In this document: positions 8,889-16,931 of the stretch, one piece after another
Position numbering within the stretch: the stretch's first letter is position 1
Layout of the letters: each line of letters starts with the position of its first letter
NCBI RefSeq assembly: GCF_000723885.1
Contig: NZ_CCDG010000042.1
Location: 51,029-115,028, forward strand
Length of the DNA stretch: 64,000 nt
From: Paenibacillus camerounensis
Lineage (GTDB): Bacteria; Bacillota; Bacilli; Paenibacillales; Paenibacillaceae
Reading direction: 5' to 3'
Position numbers and translations under genes: made by a program
Notes under the pieces: model-generated
Database searches by the model: none
Told to the model about the DNA's origin: nothing
What the model saw: the letters and a program-made list of their open reading frames with translations, nothing else

Positions 8889-9947
8889 ATGAACCTTACC
8901 GGGATGAGTTACGAAGAATTGATGGAAGAGGCCTATGACCTGCCAGGAGGCAAGGCTAAGCTGGAGCTGCTGGAGCAGGCGGTACGGGTGGCAGATGCCG
9001 CAGGAGATCTCGATCAGGGCTTTGAGGCCCGCAGCGAAATCGTAGATACGGGCAGCTTCCACGGCTATCCAATGAAGGCACTGGTTGCCTTTTCCTGGCA
9101 ATTGGGACAGTATGACAAAAATCCGGACCGGTTCGATAGCTTCACCCTGCTGTGGTCCTACAAGTGGGTTCTGGACCGCATTACCTCTTTTGCAGATATA
9201 AGCCGTGTCCAGATTGAGAATCTGCTGGAGGACATGAAGATCCGTTTTGCGGCCGAAGGCTATAGCAGCCGTTCCTATCACTACTACCGGGCGCACATCT
9301 TCGCGGAGTTTGGGGAGCTGGACAATTCCCAGGCAGAATGGGACATTGTACAGACCATGGACCGGGATGAGATGAGCGATTGTCCGGCCTGTGAGCAAAA
9401 CCGCCTTGTCGAGTTTCTGGCGAAGCGGGGAGACGACGAAGGAACCCTGAAGGCGGCTGAGCCCATTCTCAAAGGTAAAATGAGCTGCGGTGAGGTGCCT
9501 CATGTGACCATCACGAAGGTGCTGTTCCCCCTTCTGCGGCTAGGCCGTCAGCAGGAAGCCGATAAGCTTCAGAAGAAAGGCTTCAGATTGGTAAAGGGTA
9601 ACCGCGACTTTCTGTATCACCAGGGAGAGCACATTGGTTACCTGACCTTAACCGATCCAATCAAGGCGCTGGGAGTCTTTGAAGAATATATCGCCTCCTC
9701 TCTCGATCATGAGAACCCGGTCGACCGGATGATATTCAACGCCTATTCGGCCAAGCTGTTCCGCCAGCTGGCGGGAGAATCCATCCGGTTCCAGGTCAAG
9801 CTTCCGGCAGGGCACCCGTGTGAGCACCAGTCCGGGGAGGTAACGCTGCTCGCTAAGCACTTCCAGCAAGCCGCTTTCGCCACAGCCGAAAAGCTGGATA
9901 AGCGAAACGGTAACGATTACTATACCGCGCTTCTGCAGCGATTGTAG
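8889..9947 (+). CDS. Predicted helical-repeat partner protein of the HSP90-family ATPase
   Basis: This 352-residue protein is predicted soluble: no signal peptide or membrane segment is visible. Alternating amphipathic helices with spaced Ala/Leu/Tyr (for example around residues 20-50 and 175-290) suggest a TPR-like solenoid, though no single consensus repeat can be claimed by eye. A CPAC pair lies near residue 163. The start ATG abuts the HSP90 stop codon (TAG-ATG) and is served by GGAGGAGA inside the upstream gene, so the pair is translationally coupled. Inference: a dedicated co-chaperone or client adaptor, in analogy with eukaryotic TPR co-chaperones. Confidence 0.6.
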   Translation: MNLTGMSYEELMEEAYDLPGGKAKLELLEQAVRVADAAGDLDQGFEARSEIVDTGSFHGYPMKALVAFSWQLGQYDKNPDRFDSFTLLWSYKWVLDRITSFADISRVQIENLLEDMKIRFAAEGYSSRSYHYYRAHIFAEFGELDNSQAEWDIVQTMDRDEMSDCPACEQNRLVEFLAKRGDDEGTLKAAEPILKGKMSCGEVPHVTITKVLFPLLRLGRQQEADKLQKKGFRLVKGNRDFLYHQGEHIGYLTLTDPIKALGVFEEYIASSLDHENPVDRMIFNAYSAKLFRQLAGESIRFQVKLPAGHPCEHQSGEVTLLAKHFQQAAFATAEKLDKRNGNDYYTALLQRL

Positions 9948-10061
9948 AGTGTGTTCGTGTTCTAGTTTCACATTTATAATATAGGCACAGTGTTAGACGC
10001 AATGATGCTTATATTAACCTTTAATGTGCTTATCGTAGCGCTACTGCGATCCAATTTAATC

Positions 10062-10100
10062 AAATAGACCGCACTGCCGGCAATGGCATGCGGTCTATTT
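10062..10100 (+). terminator. Hairpin terminator after the HSP90 operon
   Basis: The 12-bp stem AAATAGACCGCA / TGCGGTCTATTT (10062-10073 with 10089-10100) contains an inner TGCC/GGCA stem and is followed by a T-rich stretch. Nothing else is seen between 9948 and 10180. Confidence 0.7.
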
Positions 10101-10180
10101 GTCATTTTCTGTTTACTAAGTTCCAACTCCGATTCCAGTACTCAAAAACCCTTGTTTACCAAGGAGCACACAGGGGACGA

Positions 10181-10756
10181 CTAGAGGCGCCGCGGATTGA
10201 CCGTGCCAAAGATAGGATACGGTGTTAATCCACTTGTAAATAGGCTATCTATTAACTTGACCAATTCTTCCGATGATAGATCCTTGTCGTTGCGTATCCA
10301 AAGGCGAAACATAGATATTAAAGTGGATATGTAAAACTCAATTATATATGGTGCTACAGCATCATTAGTTGGAAAGTCAATAATCAATCTCTCAAAGGGA
10401 ATTTCTCTCTTCAGGCGTTCAACGAAATGAACAGAACCATAGTCTCCCAAGATAGCTTTAAGCACTGAAATTTCCTCTACATTTTCAAAGCATTGAAGTG
10501 CATCTTGGAAAGTATGTGTAGAAAACTCTCTGCTCGCCATCTCCTCGTTAATGGAGTTCAAAATACGCTCTTCAACGTAGTCCAACAACGCATAGATATC
10601 CGTAAAATATTGATAAAATGTACTGCGGTTATATCCTGATTGGTTAGCGATCTCTTGAATGGAGATTTTTTCGATTGGTTTCCGGCTATATAAATCACAG
10701 AATACATTTACAAATGCCTGCCTTGTTTTGTCCGTAATTTCAGGTTGCTTATGCAT
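10181..10756 (-). CDS. TetR/AcrR-family transcriptional regulator
   Basis: This 191-residue protein has a TetR helix-turn-helix at residues about 20-60 (ISIQEIANQSGYNRSTFYQYF) and a ligand-binding C-terminal domain without a recognised family. The start ATG 10756 follows AGAGGT. It is divergent from the reductase-like gene at 10905 with a 148-base gap that contains a strong promoter and a palindrome over its start point, so it most likely represses that gene and itself. The inducer is unknown. Confidence 0.88.
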   Translation of the reverse strand: MHKQPEITDKTRQAFVNVFCDLYSRKPIEKISIQEIANQSGYNRSTFYQYFTDIYALLDYVEERILNSINEEMASREFSTHTFQDALQCFENVEEISVLKAILGDYGSVHFVERLKREIPFERLIIDFPTNDAVAPYIIEFYISTLISMFRLWIRNDKDLSSEELVKLIDSLFTSGLTPYPIFGTVNPRRL

Positions 10757-10813
10757 GATTTACCTCTATTTTCTGTGCAATTTTTTATACGACAGATATT
10801 AAAAATCTGATGG

Positions 10814-10862
10814 TTGATGACCCTATAGTGAATCTATACAATAACATTATACAACACGTTGT
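10814..10862 (+). promoter_or_regulatory. Promoter and candidate TetR operator of the reductase gene
   Basis: TTGATG (10814-10819), a 17-base spacer and TACAAT (10837-10842) form a good sigma-A promoter. The palindrome ACAAC-AC-GTTGT at 10851-10862 covers the expected transcription start, the usual place for a TetR-type repressor. Confidence 0.65.
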
Positions 10863-10904
10863 TTGATGATTAGCAAGCATTAATATATATTTTTAGGAGG
10901 CTAT

Positions 10905-11849
10905 ATGAGAATTTTATTCTTCGGTAGAGGTGTAATATCAACCCAATATGCTTGGGCCTTTGAAAAGGCAGGGCATACAGTCGAGTTTTACGTTAGAAAA
11001 GGAAGAAAAGAAACCTTCGGAAGCAGCATAGGGCTTGATATGTGGGATGCACGAAGAGGGAAGCAGCTAATACAAGAACGCTGGAACGTCAAACTACATG
11101 AGGAGATGAGCCCAAATTATGATCTCATTATTGTGAGTGTCAACACGGAACAGCTTCCAGAAGCAGCACAATTCCTATCGACTGTTGCTGGAACCTCCCC
11201 TGTCCTAATATTTAATAACGTTTGGCAAGATTTGAAATCATCGATCTCACCATTGTCTATGAACAATGTTGTCTTTGGGTTCCCGGGAGGAGGAGGCGGC
11301 ATTGCGGACAATAGACTTAGAGGCGGCTTTTTGAAAATGCTATTTTTAGAAAAACCACGGGTAGGCACTGAACATATTAACAACAAGGTCAAAAAATTAT
11401 TTGAAAGTGCTCATTTTAAAATTAGTTGGATAAAGGATATGCAAAACTGGCTATGGAATCACTTTGCCGTGAATGCGGCTATGGAGACTGAGGTGTTAAA
11501 GCTGGGGAGTTTTCCAGCACTCATGAATCATAGTGACTCATTCGCAAATGTCGCTAAGAATATGAGGGAAATCAGCCTTGTGCTTAAAGCAAGAGGCGCA
11601 AAAATGGATATAATTTCTCTACTGATGACTAAGATTCCACCCGCACTTCTCGGTATGCTTTTTAACAAGGTTATTTTTGCAAAGGGAAGCTTACCACGAC
11701 TTTTCGTCGAATACAACAATAGTAAAGCAGGCTTTGCGGTAAGTGAAATTGTGAGAGAAGCAAAAAAGTTAGGTATACCTGTACCACGTCTTACTGCGGC
11801 TTTGGAAAATAATGAACAATACAAAGCTATTAAAACTTCCATATCATAA
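10905..11849 (+). CDS. Ketopantoate reductase-like (ApbA/PanE family) oxidoreductase
   Basis: This 314-residue cytosolic protein begins with a Rossmann fold (ILFFGRGVISTQYAWAF, the nucleotide-binding loop) and resembles the ApbA/PanE family, with a C-terminal helical domain. It is unlikely to be the pantothenate enzyme: it stands alone, is divergently controlled by a TetR protein, and its C-terminal half is weakly conserved. Start ATG 10905 follows AGGAGG at 10893-10898. A similar family arrangement is common for inducible reductases of unknown substrate. Confidence 0.75.
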   Translation: MRILFFGRGVISTQYAWAFEKAGHTVEFYVRKGRKETFGSSIGLDMWDARRGKQLIQERWNVKLHEEMSPNYDLIIVSVNTEQLPEAAQFLSTVAGTSPVLIFNNVWQDLKSSISPLSMNNVVFGFPGGGGGIADNRLRGGFLKMLFLEKPRVGTEHINNKVKKLFESAHFKISWIKDMQNWLWNHFAVNAAMETEVLKLGSFPALMNHSDSFANVAKNMREISLVLKARGAKMDIISLLMTKIPPALLGMLFNKVIFAKGSLPRLFVEYNNSKAGFAVSEIVREAKKLGIPVPRLTAALENNEQYKAIKTSIS

Positions 11850-11883
11850 AAATCTGCAGGCCACTCCAAAAATCCAAATGATC

Positions 11884-11912
11884 AAAAAAAGAAGCGGGAT
11901 TTTACCCGCTTC
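11884..11912 (-). terminator. Terminator of the rRNA methyltransferase gene
   Basis: GAAGCGGG / CCCGCTTC (11891-11898 with 11905-11912); read on the minus strand it is followed by seven T residues (11884-11890). Confidence 0.85.
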
Positions 11913-11955
11913 GTTGCTGTGCTGTATACGTCAATACGTCAATGCACCTTAACTA

Positions 11956-13581
11956 TTAGTCTTTTCTGACCAACACCGCCACCGACTCCACATGCACCGT
12001 ATGCGGGAACATATCCACCGGAGTAACCTCGACGGTGGAGTACCCGCCATCCTCCAGCACCCGCAAGTCCCGTGCAAGTGTCGATGGATTACACGACACA
12101 TACACTACCCGCTCCGGCTGCATCTGCAGAATCGTATCCAGCAGCCGCGGGTCGCAGCCCTTGCGCGGCGGATCAACGACGATTACGTCCGGGGTGACGC
12201 CCTGCTCTTTCCAGTTCGGAATGACGTCCTCGGACGCACCTACCTCGAACACTACGTTATTCATATTATTAAGCTTCGCGTTGCCACGCGCATCTTCGAT
12301 AGCTTCAGGTACAATCTCTACGCCATATACCTTAGCCGCATGCTGGGCCAGGAACAGAGAGATTGTTCCGATGCCGCAGTAGGCATCGATCACCGTCTCG
12401 TTACCTGTCAGTCCCGCGTATTCTACGGTTTTGCCGTACAGCACCTCAGTCTGTGCCGGGTTCACCTGATAGAAAGACCGCGCCGAGATGGCGAACTGTA
12501 CATCTCCGATGTAATCGTAGATGACGTCTCTGCCCCACAGGACACGGGTTTCGTTACCGAAGATCACATTCGTACGCTGGGGATTCACGTTCTGGCAGAT
12601 GCTCACTACATCCGGGAGCTGCTCGCGGATGCTGCCGAGCCAGGCGTCCAGATGCGGGATGTCGCGGCCGCTTGTAACAAGAACGAGCATCATCTCGCCT
12701 GTACGGAAGGCCTTCTTCACGACAACGTGACGGAGCAGGCCGCGGCCGGTTTCTTCATTATAGGCAGAGATGCCGAGCTCTCTGCCTATGCTCTTCACCA
12801 CAGCTATGACGCTGTCGTTATGCTCGTGCTGAATCAGGCACGTCTCCATATCAACGATCCGGTGGCTGCCGCGGGCGTAGAAGCCGCCGACCAGGCCGCC
12901 TTCGGTTACGCCGATCGGCACCTGGGCCTTGTTGCGGTAACGCCAAGGCTCGTCCATGCCCAGCGTCGGCCGGACGATGATGCCGTCAGCCTGCGCCTCC
13001 CCGGCACTTGCACCCGCTTCATCCGCTCCATCCGTCAGGTTCGCTGCCTCTGCAGCTCCTTCCGCGCCGCCGCTTCCGGCTATAGCGCCCGCTTCACCCG
13101 CTCCCTCAGCCAGCCCCGCCGCCTTCGCAGCTCCTTCCGCGCCGCCGCTTCCGGCAATAGCGCCTCTGCCCGGCGCTCCGGCCACCTGCAGCTTACCGAT
13201 CCGCTGCAGATTGTCCACCACCAGCTGGCGTTTCCAGGCCAGTTGGGCAGTGTAATCCATATGCTGCAGCTGACAGCCGCCGCACTGGTCGTAGATATCG
13301 CAGGGCGGCGCGATACGGGCCGGGCTTGGCTGTACAAGCTTGAGCAGCTTGGCGTAGCCGTACTGCTTCTTGGTCTTGAGTACCTTGGCCTGGACCTTCT
13401 CACCGGGCAGGGCGCCCTGCACAAAGAGGGTAAAGCCATCCACCCGGCCTACCCCCTCGCCTTCATGGGTCATGCCGATAATATCGAGCATAACCTCGTC
13501 ATTCTTGTTCACTGGCAGATCTGCGGCTGGCGCTGCTGCTTCCCGGCTGCCCCCACGGCGTCCGCTGCGGTGTTTACTCAT
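11956..13581 (-). CDS. rlmD: 23S rRNA (uracil-C5)-methyltransferase, RlmD/RlmCD type
   Basis: This 541-residue enzyme methylates a 23S rRNA uracil using S-adenosylmethionine. A TRAM domain (about residues 25-85) is followed by the iron-sulfur cysteines Cys94, Cys100 and Cys103, then the methyltransferase domain with the SAM loop DAYCGIGTISLFLA, DPPRKG and the catalytic motif YVSCNPSTLARD. The family norm is about 450-470 residues. The excess is an Ala/Gly/Glu-rich insert at residues about 134-200 built from two 25-residue repeats, located between the cluster-binding region and the next conserved segment. The exact target uracil (1939 or 747 class) cannot be decided here. Confidence 0.88.
   Translation of the reverse strand: MSKHRSGRRGGSREAAAPAADLPVNKNDEVMLDIIGMTHEGEGVGRVDGFTLFVQGALPGEKVQAKVLKTKKQYGYAKLLKLVQPSPARIAPPCDIYDQCGGCQLQHMDYTAQLAWKRQLVVDNLQRIGKLQVAGAPGRGAIAGSGGAEGAAKAAGLAEGAGEAGAIAGSGGAEGAAEAANLTDGADEAGASAGEAQADGIIVRPTLGMDEPWRYRNKAQVPIGVTEGGLVGGFYARGSHRIVDMETCLIQHEHNDSVIAVVKSIGRELGISAYNEETGRGLLRHVVVKKAFRTGEMMLVLVTSGRDIPHLDAWLGSIREQLPDVVSICQNVNPQRTNVIFGNETRVLWGRDVIYDYIGDVQFAISARSFYQVNPAQTEVLYGKTVEYAGLTGNETVIDAYCGIGTISLFLAQHAAKVYGVEIVPEAIEDARGNAKLNNMNNVVFEVGASEDVIPNWKEQGVTPDVIVVDPPRKGCDPRLLDTILQMQPERVVYVSCNPSTLARDLRVLEDGGYSTVEVTPVDMFPHTVHVESVAVLVRKD
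13012..13161 (-). repeat. Two 75-bp tandem repeats inside rlmD
   Basis: Residues 141-165 and 166-190 of the methyltransferase are near copies that both begin AIAGSGGAEGAA and end EAG. At DNA level the two 75-base units are highly similar, so the insert is likely to vary in copy number between strains. Confidence 0.8.
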
Positions 13582-13617
13582 TGTCTATACTCACTTCTTT
13601 CATGTTCTTCTAATGCC

Positions 13618-13667
13618 AAAAGCTCCAGCTGACCCGACGGGCCACCGCACGAATCAAGTGGAGCTTT
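13618..13667 (-). terminator. Hairpin after the diacylglycerol kinase gene
   Basis: AAAGCTCCA / TGGAGCTTT (13618-13626 with 13659-13667) enclose a GC-rich loop. On the minus strand it ends in TTTTGGCATTA, a weak T-run. It separates the kinase gene from rlmD. Confidence 0.5.
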
Positions 13668-13698
13668 ATCTTCTCTCGCTCTCTAACACGCTCTTGTC

Positions 13699-14592
13699 TT
13701 AGTGATTCTGCGCAAAAATCCGCAGATGCTGCGGCAGAATCTCGAATCTGCCCGGCAGGGTACCGCCAAGCTCACCGTCCAGGTTAAGCTGGACGTAGCC
13801 CGGAGAGGTAACCTCCATCGCGTCGGTACGGAAGTACACAACCTTCTTGTCCTGCAGATGCTCACCGCGGATCGCCAGGGTGACCAGGCGGATGAACTCA
13901 GCAAGGTTACATTTCTTGACTGCGATGACGTCGAACAGGCCGTCGTCAATCCGGGCATCCGGAGCAAGCTTCTCGAAGCCGCCGACGGAGTTGGTGTTGG
14001 CGATCAGGAACAGCATGAACTCGTCATGAATCAGCTCCTGGCCGTTCGCACGGATGTAGAGCTCCTGCGGCGACAGGCTGGCCATTTTCTCAATACCCTT
14101 CAGGTAGTAAGCAAGCTGTCCCATCATCGTCTTCAGTCTGCTTGGAACCTCATATGTCAGCTCGGTCAGGCGTCCGCCGCCGGCTATATTAATGAAATAA
14201 CGGTCGTTGGCTTTGCCGAGGTCAATCAGGCGCGACTCCTGGCGCAGAATCAGATCGCAGGAATCCTCCCAGTTCTTCGGAATGCCCATCGCCCGGGCAA
14301 AATCATTGGTTGTACCAAGCGGCAGTACACCCAGCGGGGGCCGGTTAGGCTTCTCCGCCATCCCGTTAATGACCTCATTCAGAGTGCCGTCGCCGCCGGC
14401 CGCTATGATCAGATCAAAAGTGCCTCGTTCAACAGCCTCAGCCGCTGCCGCCGTAGCATCGCCTTCCCCGGTTGTGGCATGGCAGGAGGCTTCAATGCCG
14501 CCAATATCCAGCCGCTCCAAAATGTCGGCGAGTCGTCTTTTCATTTCTTCCCGTCCAGAAGTGGGATTATAAATCAATCTCGCAGTTTTCAT
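13699..14592 (-). CDS. Diacylglycerol kinase (DgkB/DagK type lipid kinase)
   Basis: This 297-residue enzyme phosphorylates diacylglycerol to phosphatidate, recycling the lipid released during lipoteichoic acid synthesis. It has the DAGK catalytic motif GGDGTLNE (66-73), the N-terminal NPTSG phosphate-binding turn, and a conserved IDDGLFD segment in the C-terminal half. It has no membrane helix, as in the soluble firmicute DgkB family. I chose ATG 14592 behind AGGTGG; the frame is open 18 codons further upstream but lacks a ribosome site. It is monocistronic as far as can be seen. Confidence 0.88.
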   Translation of the reverse strand: MKTARLIYNPTSGREEMKRRLADILERLDIGGIEASCHATTGEGDATAAAAEAVERGTFDLIIAAGGDGTLNEVINGMAEKPNRPPLGVLPLGTTNDFARAMGIPKNWEDSCDLILRQESRLIDLGKANDRYFINIAGGGRLTELTYEVPSRLKTMMGQLAYYLKGIEKMASLSPQELYIRANGQELIHDEFMLFLIANTNSVGGFEKLAPDARIDDGLFDVIAVKKCNLAEFIRLVTLAIRGEHLQDKKVVYFRTDAMEVTSPGYVQLNLDGELGGTLPGRFEILPQHLRIFAQNH

Positions 14593-14760
14593 TACCGGAA
14601 CGCCACCTGTGTATTTAAAATAGATAACCTTACTGATTATACCCAATTCAGCACCCTACAAGCAATGTTGGAGGCCAAGCAGCGCATTTTTTTTGCTATA
14701 TCATTCAAGTGACATCAGCAGGCTATCTAAATATATCTATGCAGCAGCACCGGATTTAGA

Positions 14761-15540
14761 CTATAAAAGCCCATTTTCACCGCGAGCCCGCTCCAGCATC
14801 ACACGCACCTGCTCTTCAATCCAGTGCGGCAGCAGCGGGTGCGGCAGCAGTGTATGGCCGGTGTAGCTGTACTCCAGCCCCTGGAGCTGCCCGGGCAGTA
14901 CAACCTTGGTGAAATACCCCTCACTCAAAAAGAGCGGGGCCACCAGCACACCGTAGCCCTGCCCTATCCAATATTCCGCCCGCTCGCGCAGCGTCCCGAC
15001 GCTCAGCAGCCCGTAATCAGCCGCCGCTACGCCGCTGACAGCGCGCACCCGCTCCGCGAGGGAGGAGATGCCCGCTTCCCAGCGCTGGCGGAAGCCGTCA
15101 TGCTTGCTGCCGTGCCCGGCGAGCAGAATCACTTCGCGCTCCGGGCGGACTGACAGCTCACGCAGCTTGTCCCAGAGCATAACGGCAATGTCCGGATCGT
15201 CGTCAACCGGATAGCCGAAGTGAACCTTCGCCTCTACAGCGAACAGTTCAAGATCGGTCTCGCGCTCCGGCGCAGGCTTTGCACCCAGTGCATATGCTAT
15301 CTCATCAATATGCGTACTGCCCGAAGAAACAAACAAGGGGACCACAATAATATCTGTGACCCCTGCATGTTCAAGCTCATCTATTCCGTCCTGAATGAGG
15401 CGGCCTTCTACCAGCTCCAGAAAAGACACTGCCACCGGCAGCGCCTCCGCCAGCGACAAATGATTCACTGCTTCATCGACAATCTTCACCCAGGTCTTGT
15501 CCCGGGAGCCGTGACTGATGATTAGGACGCCCGGTTTCAT
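14761..15540 (-). CDS. CbiX/SirB-type sirohydrochlorin chelatase
   Basis: This 259-residue protein contains two related chelatase halves, each starting with a His-containing strand: LIISHGSRD near residue 7 and LLAGHGSK near residue 140. The motif FVSSGSTHIDEI supplies further metal-binding residues. The family inserts Co or Fe into sirohydrochlorin for cobalamin or siroheme. It begins 4 bases after the stop of the YerC-like gene, so they are co-transcribed. No other tetrapyrrole genes are nearby, so the metal cannot be assigned. Confidence 0.82.
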   Translation of the reverse strand: MKPGVLIISHGSRDKTWVKIVDEAVNHLSLAEALPVAVSFLELVEGRLIQDGIDELEHAGVTDIIVVPLFVSSGSTHIDEIAYALGAKPAPERETDLELFAVEAKVHFGYPVDDDPDIAVMLWDKLRELSVRPEREVILLAGHGSKHDGFRQRWEAGISSLAERVRAVSGVAAADYGLLSVGTLRERAEYWIGQGYGVLVAPLFLSEGYFTKVVLPGQLQGLEYSYTGHTLLPHPLLPHWIEEQVRVMLERARGENGLL

Positions 15541-15544
15541 AAGA

Positions 15545-15835
15545 TTAGCGTCCCAGACGTTCCAGCGTCATTTTGTAGCCGTCATTGCCGTAATTCAGGC
15601 AGCGTTTCACCCGGGAGATCGTAGCCGTGCTTGCTCCGGTCTCCGCCTCGATCTGATTGTATGTAGAGCCCTTGCCCAGCATGCGCGCAACCTCAAGACG
15701 CTGTGACAGCGACTGGATCTCGTTTACCGTGCACAGATCGTCGAAGAAGACATAGCATTCTTCCATATTTTTAAGTGTTAAAATGGCTTCAAATAATTGG
15801 TCTATACTTTTATCGTTTAGCTTCTTAAGCTGCAT
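15545..15835 (-). CDS. YerC/YecD-type TrpR-related DNA-binding protein
   Basis: This 96-residue protein matches the YerC group of TrpR-like repressors: helices around residues 10-50 and a C-terminal helix-turn-helix (NQIEAETGASTATISRVKRCL). The ligand is unknown for the family. It is the first gene of a pair with the chelatase. The ribosome site is AGGGGAT. Confidence 0.85.
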   Translation of the reverse strand: MQLKKLNDKSIDQLFEAILTLKNMEECYVFFDDLCTVNEIQSLSQRLEVARMLGKGSTYNQIEAETGASTATISRVKRCLNYGNDGYKMTLERLGR

Positions 15836-16275
15836 CGTAGATCATCCCCTAAAAAGTTTGGTCAGCATCATCTTCATGGATTAAGCATCATCCAAAACTG
15901 GCTTTAAAGCATTAAAGCTGTAAAATCAACAAGACTATCTTGCCTCTACTATATTGCACTGGAGCAGTTTTTTCAAGCATTAACGGTTTCACGCTGTACA
16001 GAACGAAAATGACGGACATTTGTCCACCCCAGGCGCACACCGTATATCGGGTTTGGATTATACTCTATCTGTATCTGATAGGATTTACCGCCTTAACTAT
16101 AGTACTACATAACCTCTGAAAATCAAGCATGGACACGGTTTCTTCACTTCCCCCGGAGTCCCGCTGGGCATCCGCCCTTTTCCGCTCATATCCCGGTTAC
16201 CCGGGCGTTTGTCTATACCTTATGTTCGCCCATGACATACAGTATAGCAAACCAATAACGAAGGAATGTGATGTT
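15836..16275. other. Intergenic region between divergent genes
   Basis: This 440-base gap separates the minus-strand yerC-like gene from the plus-strand basic-tail gene. A minus-strand TATAAT lies at 16057-16062 without a matching -35. An open frame from 16129 continues into the downstream gene but has no ribosome site. Nothing else is recognisable. Confidence 0.4.
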
Positions 16276-16824
16276 ATGCCTCATCATTACTATAATCATT
16301 CCCGCCGGGAGGGGCGCTCGCTGGCCGGCTCCTATGCTCCTTCAGCCTATCCCGGCATCGGTTCCTACATCCAGCCGCCGCCTCCAATTGAAGCCGGACT
16401 GCTGCCTGCACTCGGAGCAGAAGCAGCTGATACAGCCCTTGCCTTACCTGTAGCTGCAGCTGAAGCGGCCCCCAAAGCCGGCGGGCTGCTGGGTAACCTC
16501 GGCAATCTCGGCAATCTGGCTAATCTCGAGCAGATTAAGGGGATCGTGGACCGGATGGGCGGAATCGACGGGATTGTCAGCTCCATGGGCAAGGTGCAGA
16601 AGGTCGTCGAGGGCTTTCAGCAGATGGCGCCGATGGTGAAGCTCGTTATGGGCACTTTCGGCAAAAAGAAAGGCTCCGGCTCATTCGCCGCCGAGGAGGA
16701 CGCCGCCATGTATCAGCCGAAACGCAAAAAAAGACGCCCGTCCAAGCAGCGCCGCAAATCTCCGGCCAAACCTAAAAACCGCCGGAAGTCCTCCCCTTCC
16801 TCCAATAAACGCCGCCGCTCTTAG
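16276..16824 (+). CDS. Hypothetical protein with a highly basic C-terminal tail
   Basis: This 182-residue protein has three parts: a Tyr/His/Pro-rich N-terminus (to about residue 38), an Ala/Gly/Leu-rich centre with GNLGNLGNLANL and a predicted helix ending in QMAPMVKLVMGTFGKKK, and a tail of about 45 residues that is mostly Lys, Arg, Ser and Pro. It weakly resembles the VrrA/YqfQ-like spore-associated proteins of bacilli in its centre (MVxxxxPMVK-like segment). The basic tail could bind nucleic acid or a polyanion. I chose ATG 16276 behind GAAGGA; a longer frame from 16129 has no ribosome site. The stop lies inside a terminator hairpin. Confidence 0.65.
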   Translation: MPHHYYNHSRREGRSLAGSYAPSAYPGIGSYIQPPPPIEAGLLPALGAEAADTALALPVAAAEAAPKAGGLLGNLGNLGNLANLEQIKGIVDRMGGIDGIVSSMGKVQKVVEGFQQMAPMVKLVMGTFGKKKGSGSFAAEEDAAMYQPKRKKRRPSKQRRKSPAKPKNRRKSSPSSNKRRRS

Positions 16825-16835
16825 CGGTGGCGTTT
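16807..16835 (+). terminator. Terminator overlapping the stop codon
   Basis: A 13-bp stem (16807-16819 with 16823-16835, one G-T pair, loop CTT) includes the TAG stop at 16822-16824 and is followed by GGCTTGTTTATTATT. Confidence 0.7.
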
Positions 16836-16931
16836 GGCTTGTTTATTATTACACTTATGGGTTTTCCGGGTTCCACGCAAAGTACCTGAGTCATCTTCAA
16901 TGTAAAAGCTCCACTTTGTGGGGTGATTTCG

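Noticed and set aside
12956..13255. Possible Ala/Pro-rich plus-strand gene
   Set aside because: It is the antisense reading of the tandem repeat in rlmD.
11992..13632. Long plus-strand frame opposite rlmD
   Set aside because: Antisense shadow of a well-supported methyltransferase in high-GC codons; no ribosome site and no recognisable motif.
16129..16275. 49-codon extension of the basic-tail protein
   Set aside because: No ribosome site at 16129, while GAAGGA precedes ATG 16276.
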